Positions 55,101 through 62,272 of a stretch of 64,000 nucleotides of DNA are shown piece by piece. Every line of letters starts with the position of its first letter. The first letter of the stretch is position 1. The stretch is from Lachnospiraceae bacterium. GTDB taxonomy: Bacteria > Bacillota_A > Clostridia > Lachnospirales > Lachnospiraceae. The position numbers and the translations under genes were made by a program. The stretch is from the NCBI GenBank assembly GCA_024690425.1, contig JAILCT010000171.1:1-64000 (forward strand). The letters are read 5' to 3'. The notes beneath the pieces are model-generated. The model saw nothing but the letters and a program-made list of their open reading frames with translations. It was not told where the DNA came from and did not search any database.

Positions 55101-55532
55101 ACCCACGATCCAGCAGATTATCATTACTGCCACATTAAGGATGCTCATAACAAGCTGGGCCTTGGCATCAAGGGTCATGACTACATACAGGCATCCAAGG
55201 AGCAGCCATACGGGTGCACCCCCGTATACTCCACCGTTGGTAAAAAACATGACCGGCAGGAATACGAAGATCAGCAGCACGGCTATGACAAGCCTCGCCC
55301 TTTCTATCCTGCCCTTTATATAAGAGTATGCAACGTACAATGCGAAGATAAGGGCACCCGCCAGCGTTGACAGTGTTGCGGAAGGCGGTTCATGCATGAT
55401 AAGCCCGCATATCACTGCGGCAAGAAGAGCAAGGATGGAAGCTATGGAGAAAAGCATAAAAAGACGGTCCTTCAGATCGATCGAAGAATCATTCATATAG
55501 GCTAGTATCTTTTTCAGGCTCTTTTTGATCAT
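52119..55532 (-). CDS. Hybrid histidine kinase with an embedded DegV domain and HPt
   Basis: A 1137-residue sensor kinase. Six or so membrane helices (21-180), HisKA with His215 (SHEIRTP), HATPase (about 310-432: NLLNNAVKYT, DTGMGI, GTGLGLSI), receiver (467-585: DD472-473, Asp516, Lys570), a DegV-like domain (about 613-903: IATSTMSDLPQ, DIDSEEL, FTTSDPPTEEEL, TIGSSREYGRAVNAA, CGGGTFGILYMV), an acidic linker (905-948), HPt (about 955-1060, His1005 in VHALKSSS) and a helical tail. DegV proteins bind fatty acids, so lipid sensing is inferred. It is the middle gene of a kinase-kinase-regulator operon, overlapping the upstream kinase by ATGA. Confidence 0.9.
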   Translation of the reverse strand: MIKKSLKKILAYMNDSSIDLKDRLFMLFSIASILALLAAVICGLIMHEPPSATLSTLAGALIFALYVAYSYIKGRIERARLVIAVLLIFVFLPVMFFTNGGVYGGAPVWLLLGCLYVVMTLDAKAQLVMSILNVAVMIICWIVGYMCPELVTEYSREGNYFDTLAALIIVSNVFVIMIGFQTRLYHKENELAEEKTRELAELNKAQSRFFSSMSHEIRTPINTVLGLNEIILRQDDASDEIRKDARNIQGAGKLLLALINDILDLSKIEAGKMDIVPVNYNVSSLLSEIVNMIWLKAEEKGLKFNVSIDPEVPRTLFGDEVRIKQILINLLNNAVKYTREGSIGLHMECDFPEKGSVLLKINVSDTGMGISPDALPHLFDTFRRVDEEKNRHIEGTGLGLSIVKQLVELMDGEITVNSVYGQGSTFAVTLKQGISSEKRVGNMSIANIGNISGDEKFRHSFHASNASILIVDDNEMNLQVEKKLIDGTGIKVDLVLSGEEALARTLQSRYDLIFMDHLMPEMDGIECYEKIRMQKGGLNTSVPIIVLTANAGGENIELYNNTGFDGYLVKPVSGMQLEEMLLTHLPKEKVVSTRGDELTGSVRNTASGYAKKKPVAIATSTMSDLPQSIVKELQIGIIPYTVTTNEGIFYDNIDIDSEELVRYMGKDFKFTTSDPPTEEELVAFFSSELQKAHHLIYITLTIGSSREYGRAVNAAKTFDNVTVINSECMSSATGLLVLTAARLAKQNVPVDRIVSELEEAKKLIKCSFVVKNTDVMVRRERISPFINSVLKTLWLRPMLRMKNDKLGVGTFLFGDERRCYEKYIKNALPANIYPDKSLVFVTYAGMEEEDLLWIEEKLTERVKFDKVIFQKASAGITSNCGGGTFGILYMVKGNHNYNLGSFFAREDEEIEDDLENTGEDDQDEPAGGMTGAEDDAAVEQEAEDPPEWYEQIPGIDAEAAIKNSGSKDAFLSVLKIYYDSYEDKSEEIQKYYDTGDWKNYTVKVHALKSSSRLVGAMKLGDDAEALEMAGNDKDTEYITSHHADMMEEYRTIRDALEDGLEAPDDLPDIDPAMLADAYAGLNEFADARDYELARMILDSVKEYSLPGDDEERFGRINTRLAALDWDGIKEILKETEN

Positions 55533-57574
55533 CGGTTGTCACCTCCCTCAGATCTTATTAAATCCTCAGGCAGAACACGCCTCATGACATGCTCAAATTC
55601 CCCGACATCGATCGGCTTGGCAATAAATCCGTTGAACCCTTCCCTCGCGAACATCTCCTTGGCACCGCTTAAGGCATTGGCAGTAAGTGCGATGATGATG
55701 GGATCTTTCCCGCTCTCGCCTGCCTCCTGCCGTATACGCTTCATCGCTTCCACTCCGTCCATCTCGGGCATCATGTGGTCCATAAAGATCACATCATATT
55801 CTCCCGACCTGTACTTCTCTATGGCTTCCTTACCGCTTGTCGCCGTATCGGCAAACATCCTGTATTCCCGAAGCAGGCCTGTCGCAACCACAAGGTTCAT
55901 CGGTTCATCATCCACTACAAGTGCGCTTACACCCGTAAAACGTATCTTCCCCGTACTCTCCGCCTTGAAGCCGGATTCATCACCGTTCAATATGCGTACG
56001 ACAGGGAACCCGTACAGGGGCTTGGGCATTACGAGTACACCGCTTCCAGGTGTGGGAGCGAATCCGTCGTTGGCCGATACTATGACCCTGTATCCATCTT
56101 CCGAAAGCTTATCAAGCATGTCATGATCCGCTTCATATTCTTCCTGCCCGGTAAAAATGTGAGATACATCCAGATCATTTATAAGCTGCTCAAGTTCTCT
56201 CTTGTCATCAGCCGAATACAGCCTTGCCTTTATACCTTTTGCAAGGTTGATCGCCATATTCCTGTTGAAATCCCTAAGCTCGGGGATCTTATATTTCTCC
56301 GGCCTTATATAGAAGACGAGATCCTTCTTTACTTCTTCCTTCACAGCCAGGCAGGGAGACGGATCGACCACGCTCTGGGGAATGGACAGGCGTACTGTTG
56401 TCCCTTTACCCTTGGTGCTGTTTATACTTATAAACCCGCCCATCTTATGAACGATCCCGTACACTATGGGAAGTCCTATACCTATACCGCCCGTACTGCG
56501 GTCGCGCTTTTTATTGGCCTGATACATTCCCTTTGAAACGCGGGATATATCGGCACGTGTCATTCCCATACCGGTGTCCGTTACCTCGATCGTCAGGTTC
56601 ACCCCGTAATCACGTGGAACCGAAAAGACCTTGATGTACACTCCTCCCTTTTTCGTGAACTTAACCGCATTATCAACAAGATGCCGGAACAGCTTATGCA
56701 GCTTCCCGATATCACCCCTTAACATTGACGGTGTTTCAGGCACCAGATCCACAATAAGCTCAAGAGCGTTCTTGTTTTCTCTTGCATTGTAGTCCGCCAC
56801 CACATCATTGATAAGGGATATGCACATATAGTCGTCTTCCTCAAGGAGAAGTTCACCCCTCTTTATCTCGGTATAATCCTGAATGTCTTCTATCTGATGT
56901 GACAGCCTGATGCCTGCTGCCTGGATAGCAGACAGCTCCTTAATGTCGGAAGTCTTGCGTATAAGGGTCGTCATTCCGCTGATCACATTTACGGGGGTTC
57001 TCAGCTCATGTGAGATATTGGAAAGGAAGTCCTCCATGTCATGGCCGTTCTCCCGTACGGATTCCTGCCACTTATCTATCTTCTCATGTTCAATGACCCT
57101 GTATTTGACCGTGATCCTGCTGAATATGTACATGATAAGCACGGTACCGATATGATAGACGATCCTCATAGAGGTAAAGGCTCCCATATTGAGCTTACCC
57201 TTGCTGTACAGAAAATAGAACTGAAGGATCATCACGATGATATATTCGGAAAGGATAATGTTAAGAAGACCAATGCGGTCAGACATGGTAAAGGTTACCA
57301 TGAAAAGTACGGTTGATGCGGAGATATCAAAAAGGCTTGTGTCATGAACACCATGATAAAAAAGCAGAAAGGCTGCAAAGGTAAAGCATAGGTTTATCCT
57401 GGCAGCCGCGGCCGGCTTTCCGGCTATGTGAAACCACCATAAGGCGACCATGCCGACCAGCACTACGGGCGGGATCCAGAATTCCCATCCTCCGAAGCGA
57501 TTCTGCAATATACACGATATTCCGGCCAGTGTGGCTATAGATATCATCAGGCGTTCTTTTCTGATATAGTCCAC
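55529..57574 (-). CDS. Membrane hybrid histidine kinase
   Basis: A 681-residue kinase with about six membrane helices (10-155), HisKA with His189 (SNISHELRTPVN), HATPase (about 285-400: DNAVKFT, DTGMGM, GGIGIGL), a degenerate receiver-like segment (about 415-530) and a full receiver (548-668: DDE555-557, Asp599, Lys653). No HPt is present; the one in the next gene may serve both. The start is GTG at 57574 with GGGAGG 5 bases upstream. It is first gene of the operon with the DegV-kinase and the response regulator. No extracellular sensor domain is evident, so the signal is probably sensed in the membrane. Confidence 0.9.
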   Translation of the reverse strand: MDYIRKERLMISIATLAGISCILQNRFGGWEFWIPPVVLVGMVALWWFHIAGKPAAAARINLCFTFAAFLLFYHGVHDTSLFDISASTVLFMVTFTMSDRIGLLNIILSEYIIVMILQFYFLYSKGKLNMGAFTSMRIVYHIGTVLIMYIFSRITVKYRVIEHEKIDKWQESVRENGHDMEDFLSNISHELRTPVNVISGMTTLIRKTSDIKELSAIQAAGIRLSHQIEDIQDYTEIKRGELLLEEDDYMCISLINDVVADYNARENKNALELIVDLVPETPSMLRGDIGKLHKLFRHLVDNAVKFTKKGGVYIKVFSVPRDYGVNLTIEVTDTGMGMTRADISRVSKGMYQANKKRDRSTGGIGIGLPIVYGIVHKMGGFISINSTKGKGTTVRLSIPQSVVDPSPCLAVKEEVKKDLVFYIRPEKYKIPELRDFNRNMAINLAKGIKARLYSADDKRELEQLINDLDVSHIFTGQEEYEADHDMLDKLSEDGYRVIVSANDGFAPTPGSGVLVMPKPLYGFPVVRILNGDESGFKAESTGKIRFTGVSALVVDDEPMNLVVATGLLREYRMFADTATSGKEAIEKYRSGEYDVIFMDHMMPEMDGVEAMKRIRQEAGESGKDPIIIALTANALSGAKEMFAREGFNGFIAKPIDVGEFEHVMRRVLPEDLIRSEGGDNR

Positions 57575-57610
57575 TTCTACCTCCCTATTGGGGAACTCCT
57601 CTTACCCGTA

Positions 57611-59719
57611 TCAGGTAAGAGGATCGTTTCCGTTCCAGTTGAACTTGGCAGTGATCTCAACAAGCTCCCTGACAGCTTCCCTTGCATCCTGAAGCTTCCT
57701 GTAACCCTGCTCGTTGGAGATACGCATTTCATTGGATCTTTCGGCTATATCATTGATCCGCTCAGCGGAATTGCCTGTCATTCCATTGATATCGTCTGTT
57801 GCCGATACTATCTCTTCTATATGGCTCTCAAGCGAATCGGTACCGGCGCGGACACGGGACATAACATCGATAAAGTAATCCGCATCCTCTCTGTAGCGTG
57901 CTCCGGAATCCTGGAACATTCCATAATCCGTAAGTACCGTCTCCTCAAGGAAAGTCATAAGCTCGGAGATACATTCATTGAGGTTGGATACCGAATCACT
58001 GACCTCATCAACGATACCGCTGATATTGTCTACAGTGTTAAGCGTCTGGGCAGCAAGAGCTCCGATCTCATCCGCAACAACCGCAAATCCGCGTCCCGCA
58101 TCTCCCGCACGTGCAGCTTCGATACTTGCATTCAATGCGAGAAGATTGGTGTTGGAGGATATGCTCTTGATATCATCGGTAAGCTCATGGATGCGGTTAA
58201 CGGCCTTGGATTTCTCGATGGCCTCGTCACTCCTCTGCTTCATGACAACATACATCTGGTGGGTCTTCTCACTGGATACGGTACTCCTGTGTTCCATCTC
58301 ACCGGCCCTGTTCTGTATCTCTTTTGAATCCTCTTCACTCTTGACTGCGAGATCATAGATCTCCCTGGTCTGGTGCCTTGCCTCTTCAACGTTATGAACG
58401 ATCTGGGCGGTATTACCTGCGGCAACCTTCATGCCTTCGGCAAGATGTCCGGTCTCTGCATTGTTGTCGTCGGTCCTTGAATTGTTCTCCCGCATGATAG
58501 TATCAAGTTCATCGATACTTCCCGATATGGTATGTTCCACATTCACAAAGGAATCGACCATATCACGGAATGAAGCCCTCATGTCACGGACTCCGTTGGC
58601 CATCTGTCCGATCTCATCCTTATGGGTCGTAAGATCCTTCCCGCCGTCAGCGGAACTAAGATCCAGCTTCGCGGTCCTGTCTATGATATGCGTAAGTGCA
58701 AGGATAGGCTTGGACAGGCCGTTTCCTACCAGGAAGCCGACAACGCCGCTTACCAGCACGGCAAGAGCGATCGCTCCGAGGATCGTATACAGAAGCGTAT
58801 AGGCTTCCGAGAATATCTCGGATTTCGGAGCTGTGAGCAGGAGTACCATCCCGTTATGAAGGGGATTGGCTACCAGCATCTTATCAACTCCGTTGTATTT
58901 GTATTCATAAGCGGTATCGGCGTCACCTGCAGAAGAGATAAAGGCTCCGACTCCTGACAGCGAACCGTCAAGCGTCGATATGTCCTGCCCGGGATCCATG
59001 TTCTTGTGATACAGTATCTCTCCATTACCCTTGGTAATGATACCGTAGCCCGAGTCAAACAGGGACAGCTCATCCACCTTGTCCGTAAGGGCATCGAAGG
59101 ATATGTCCATGCCGACTATACCTATTGATGTACCGTCCTCTGCATAAATGGGTACCACGTAAGATATCATATATACGTTTATATTGCTGTTAAGGTAGGG
59201 ATCCATCCAGATGGGTGCACCGTTCTGCACGGGAATGTAATACCAGCCCACATGCTCAAGGTCCGACGGATCATACATGGTAAAGTCAGTCGGTGTGACT
59301 GCTGTAAAAGGATCTGACAGATTGTCCCTTGTGAGGAAACATCCCGATGTCGGATTGGAATACTCGGGATTGTAACGGATATAACTGGTGATGGCACCAT
59401 CCGTATGCTCCGAAAAACGGAAGACCTGATCCATGACTTCGTATGTATACGCATCGGCATAATTCTTATCGGAGAAAAACCTCCGCTCGCTTATGCCGCT
59501 TGATACTATCTCTGCAAGGATATTGACCGACTGCTCAACCCTTAAAATGGTGGAATCGAGCTCATTGGTCACAGCCTCGCTCTGATTGATCATACTCCGC
59601 CTGGAATCTGCCTCTGATATCTGCATGGTGGTCCTTATAGAAAGCAGACCGACGATCATGGCAGTAAGCAGTGAACAAAGCATAATCCCCAATATGATCT
59701 TTATTCGTATGGTCTTCAT
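57611..59719 (-). CDS. Methyl-accepting chemotaxis protein with dCache-type sensor
   Basis: A 702-residue chemoreceptor. A membrane helix near residues 5-28, an extracellular dCache-like sensor (VGWYYIPVQNGAPIWMDPYLN, GIVGMDISFDALTD), a second helix (LYTILGAIALAVLVSGVVGFLVGNGL), HAMP, and the cytoplasmic signalling hairpin with SSNTNLLALNASIEAARAGDAGRGFAVVADEI (conserved tip region). ATG 59719 has AAGGAG 9 bases upstream; the open frame extends 12 codons further but without a ribosome site. It implies a motile cell, though no other chemotaxis gene is in the window. An operator-like repeat lies 16 bases upstream. Confidence 0.93.
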   Translation of the reverse strand: MKTIRIKIILGIMLCSLLTAMIVGLLSIRTTMQISEADSRRSMINQSEAVTNELDSTILRVEQSVNILAEIVSSGISERRFFSDKNYADAYTYEVMDQVFRFSEHTDGAITSYIRYNPEYSNPTSGCFLTRDNLSDPFTAVTPTDFTMYDPSDLEHVGWYYIPVQNGAPIWMDPYLNSNINVYMISYVVPIYAEDGTSIGIVGMDISFDALTDKVDELSLFDSGYGIITKGNGEILYHKNMDPGQDISTLDGSLSGVGAFISSAGDADTAYEYKYNGVDKMLVANPLHNGMVLLLTAPKSEIFSEAYTLLYTILGAIALAVLVSGVVGFLVGNGLSKPILALTHIIDRTAKLDLSSADGGKDLTTHKDEIGQMANGVRDMRASFRDMVDSFVNVEHTISGSIDELDTIMRENNSRTDDNNAETGHLAEGMKVAAGNTAQIVHNVEEARHQTREIYDLAVKSEEDSKEIQNRAGEMEHRSTVSSEKTHQMYVVMKQRSDEAIEKSKAVNRIHELTDDIKSISSNTNLLALNASIEAARAGDAGRGFAVVADEIGALAAQTLNTVDNISGIVDEVSDSVSNLNECISELMTFLEETVLTDYGMFQDSGARYREDADYFIDVMSRVRAGTDSLESHIEEIVSATDDINGMTGNSAERINDIAERSNEMRISNEQGYRKLQDAREAVRELVEITAKFNWNGNDPLT

Positions 59720-59734
59720 GGCATTCTTCTCCTT

Positions 59735-59748
59735 GTAAATGGGTTTAC
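59735..59748. promoter_or_regulatory. GTAAA-N4-TTTAC operator before the chemoreceptor gene
   Basis: GTAAATGGGTTTAC is identical to the site downstream of the glpK -10 (39085-39098). Here it lies in the 5' leader, between the -10 (TATAAT on the minus strand, 59784-59779) and the AAGGAG ribosome site. A further TGTAAATGG half-site lies on the minus strand in the spacer upstream of that -10. Confidence 0.6.
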
Positions 59749-59778
59749 ACTTCATACCCCCGGAAGTGTACTGTTTAT

Positions 59779-59784
59779 ATTATA
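59779..59784 (-). promoter_or_regulatory. -10 element of the chemoreceptor promoter
   Basis: TATAAT on the minus strand, 60 bases upstream of the ATG at 59719. The hexamer 17 bases further upstream is TTTTCA, a poor -35. Confidence 0.5.
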
Positions 59785-59830
59785 CTTCCATTTACACATG
59801 ATGAAAAGCCCCGAAGCCCTATATTTTCAT

Positions 59831-60583
59831 CTATATCACGTATTCAAGCTTGTCCGCAAAATGCCCGAGGAACTGTGCCGTTCGCGGATTCTGCGGATTC
59901 TTCAGAACATCCTTTGATCTTCCCTTCTCAACGACATAACCATCCTCCATGAACACCACATGATCTGCCACATCCAGGGCAAATTCAAGCTCATGCGTGA
60001 CTATTATCGAGGTGATACGTTCCTTGGATATATCACGTATTATCTGAAGGACTCCCTGTACCATTTCAGGATCCAGTGCACTAGTGGGCTCGTCAAAAAG
60101 GATGACCTCAGGCTTTAATGCCAGCGCCCTGGCTATACCCACCCTCTGTGCCTGTCCGCCTGACAGCTGGGCAGGATAGTGATCCTTCCACGGGAGCAGC
60201 CCCACCTGGTCAAGCTGGTCGATGGCAGTACGTCTGGCCTCTTCTTTTGTATATTTCTTCGCCTTTATGAGAGGGAGCATGATATTCCACAGGGCGGTCT
60301 TATTCTCATAGAGGCTGAAATTCTGAAAGACCATCGCAGTGGTCGATCTTATCTCCTTTATGTCCGCGGGAGTAAGCTTCTCAAGATCATATTCCCTGCT
60401 GCCGATGGTAAGCCTGCCGCTGTCGGCTTTTTCCAACAGATTTACGCAGCGGAGTGTGGTTGACTTGCCGGACCCCGACGGGCCTATCACGGCAACGGTC
60501 TCTCCTGTCTGTACTTCAATGTCTATTCCCTTTAATATGGCCTTGTCGCCGAAGGATTTATGCAGGCTGCTCAACTTGATCAT
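59831..60583 (-). CDS. Polar amino acid ABC transporter ATPase
   Basis: A 250-residue ATPase of the GlnQ/HisP type: GPSGSGKSTTLRC (Walker A), QLSGGQAQRVGIARAL (signature), VILFDEPTSALDPEMV (Walker B) and IVTHELEFA. Several ATG codons are clustered at the start. AAAGG abuts the first (60592) but is 9 bases from the one at 60583, which I prefer. It overlaps the permease gene 3' end by about 26 bases. It is third gene of a binding protein-permease-ATPase operon. Confidence 0.92.
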   Translation of the reverse strand: MIKLSSLHKSFGDKAILKGIDIEVQTGETVAVIGPSGSGKSTTLRCVNLLEKADSGRLTIGSREYDLEKLTPADIKEIRSTTAMVFQNFSLYENKTALWNIMLPLIKAKKYTKEEARRTAIDQLDQVGLLPWKDHYPAQLSGGQAQRVGIARALALKPEVILFDEPTSALDPEMVQGVLQIIRDISKERITSIIVTHELEFALDVADHVVFMEDGYVVEKGRSKDVLKNPQNPRTAQFLGHFADKLEYVI

Positions 60584-61277
60584 TATCATCATCCTTTCCG
60601 GATCTTACACTGTCCGACTTGTATCTTCCAAGGTGGTTCTCAACTTTTTTCTGAAGGACCGTGAGTGCGGTACAGAATATCAGATAGACTGCCGCAACCT
60701 CTATATAGAGAGCCAGAGGTTCATAGGTCACTGCCACGATGCGCTGTGTCGCCATGAACATTTCGGTTATCGTTATGTTTGCCGCAAGGGATGTATCCTT
60801 AACAAGCGATATGAACGTATTGAAGAGAGCCGGTATACAGTTCCTTATGGCCTGAGGGAGTATGATATGGAGCATGGTCTGCGGATACGTAAGCCCGCAT
60901 GCAAGGGCACCTTCCGTCTGGCTCTTCGGAATGGCAAGGATCGACCCCCTTATCGTTTCCGAAGCATAGGCACCGACGTTCAGGGAAAATGCAACTATCG
61001 CCGAAGGAACGGCCTCTATGTTGACCCCTATTCCCGGCAGCCCGTAAAATATGATAAACAGCTGTACAAGAAGGGGCGTTCCCCTGAACACCCATACGTA
61101 GAACCTGCATATTTGCGACAGTACCTTAATGCCCGCGACCCTTATGATGGCCGTGATTATAGCAATGATAAAACCCAGCGCAAACGAGATAAGCGTCAGG
61201 GGGATCGTATACACCAATCCCGGCAAGAGTATTTTGGGTAGTGAACTTATCAGTATTTCAGCTAATCTTGTGCTCAT
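60558..61277 (-). CDS. Polar amino acid ABC transporter permease
   Basis: A 239-residue membrane protein of the HisM/GlnP type with about five helices and the EAA-like loop EGALACGLTYPQTMLHIILPQAIRNCIPAL. ATG 61277 has GGGAG 7 bases upstream and leads to MSTRLAEILIS; the frame is open ten codons further but without a ribosome site. A single permease gene implies a homodimeric channel. It is preceded by the binding protein gene (45 bases) and overlaps the ATPase gene. Confidence 0.92.
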   Translation of the reverse strand: MSTRLAEILISSLPKILLPGLVYTIPLTLISFALGFIIAIITAIIRVAGIKVLSQICRFYVWVFRGTPLLVQLFIIFYGLPGIGVNIEAVPSAIVAFSLNVGAYASETIRGSILAIPKSQTEGALACGLTYPQTMLHIILPQAIRNCIPALFNTFISLVKDTSLAANITITEMFMATQRIVAVTYEPLALYIEVAAVYLIFCTALTVLQKKVENHLGRYKSDSVRSGKDDDNDQVEQPA

Positions 61278-61322
61278 GATCTGTCTCCCTGACTGTATCC
61301 CGGTCACGCCGGGTGTTCCTCA

Positions 61323-62132
61323 TTAGTTGGGTACCGTTATGTCAGTACCGAAGTATTTCTCTGATATCTCCTTAAGCCTGCCCTCATTCTTAAGCTGTGC
61401 AAGGGCTTCATTCAGAGCTGCCTGAAGATCATCATCGCCCTTTCTTATGAGTATGGCCGACTCAGTTGCCTCATCCGATGTGGCTACTATCTTGGCATTT
61501 GCATCAGGCTGATTGGCGATAAAGTCATAAAAGGTAACGTTATCGTTCACGGTAGCATCAACCCTGTTCTGGAGTACCAGCTGTATGGATTCATTGAAGC
61601 CGCTGGTCGAAATTATATTGCCGCCGTAACTCTCGGCCACCTGAGCCCAGTTGCTGGTCACGGTAAGTGATACATCCTTACCGTCAAGGTCTTCGAAGCT
61701 CTTTATCTCATCATTATCCTCATTTACGATCACAACTCCGTAAACATAGGTGTAAGGATCTGAGAAGAGGTATTTCTCCAGCCTCTCTTCCGTGATGCTC
61801 ACCTGGTTGGATATCGCATCATACTTATTGGCATCAAGACCTGCAATGATACCGTCCCACTGGGTCTCGGTGAATCTGGCTTCCACACCGAGCTTTTCGG
61901 CTATGGCACGAGCGACCTCAACATCAAATCCGACAAGTTCACCCGAATCATCATGGAATGAATACGGTGCATAAGTTCCTTCTGTAGCAAAGGTTATAAA
62001 ACCTTCCTTTTTAATCTTCTCATATGTGCTCAATGCGGATGCAGCCTTCCCGCATCCTGCAAGTCCCGTAACTGCCAATACGGCTGCTGTCGCTGCCGCG
62101 ATCACCCTTTTTGTTATCTCTCTTTTTCTCAT
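61323..62132 (-). CDS. Amino acid-binding lipoprotein (SBP family 3)
   Basis: A 269-residue extracellular receptor. The lipoprotein signal ends in VTGLAGCGKAAS (Cys27). Family 3 features are ITFATEGTYAPYSFHDDSGELVGFDVEVARAIAEKLG, WDGIIAGLDANKYD, TVTSNWAQV and IRKGDDDLQAALNEALAQL. It resembles cystine/polar amino acid binding proteins. GGAGG precedes the ATG. It is first gene of its operon. The exact ligand is not determined. Confidence 0.93.
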   Translation of the reverse strand: MRKREITKRVIAAATAAVLAVTGLAGCGKAASALSTYEKIKKEGFITFATEGTYAPYSFHDDSGELVGFDVEVARAIAEKLGVEARFTETQWDGIIAGLDANKYDAISNQVSITEERLEKYLFSDPYTYVYGVVIVNEDNDEIKSFEDLDGKDVSLTVTSNWAQVAESYGGNIISTSGFNESIQLVLQNRVDATVNDNVTFYDFIANQPDANAKIVATSDEATESAILIRKGDDDLQAALNEALAQLKNEGRLKEISEKYFGTDITVPN

Positions 62133-62221
62133 GTATTTTTCCTCCTCAGCTATATTTAATGCCTTCTCAAACAGCTAGCATTATCATACTTATGCTGACC
62201 GGATTTGTATAATACATGAAA

Positions 62222-62257
62222 ATAATAGCGGGTTATAGCACGAAGCTATAACCCGCT
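62222..62257 (-). terminator. Terminator of the GH120 gene
   Basis: AGCGGGTTATAGC (62227-62239) and GCTATAACCCGCT (62245-62257) form a perfect 13-bp stem with a 5-base loop. On the minus strand, 15 bases past the GH120 stop, the stem is followed by ATTATTTTC. It separates the xylosidase gene from the amino-acid transporter operon. Confidence 0.85.
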
Positions 62258-62272
62258 GTAATGCATTCAGAT

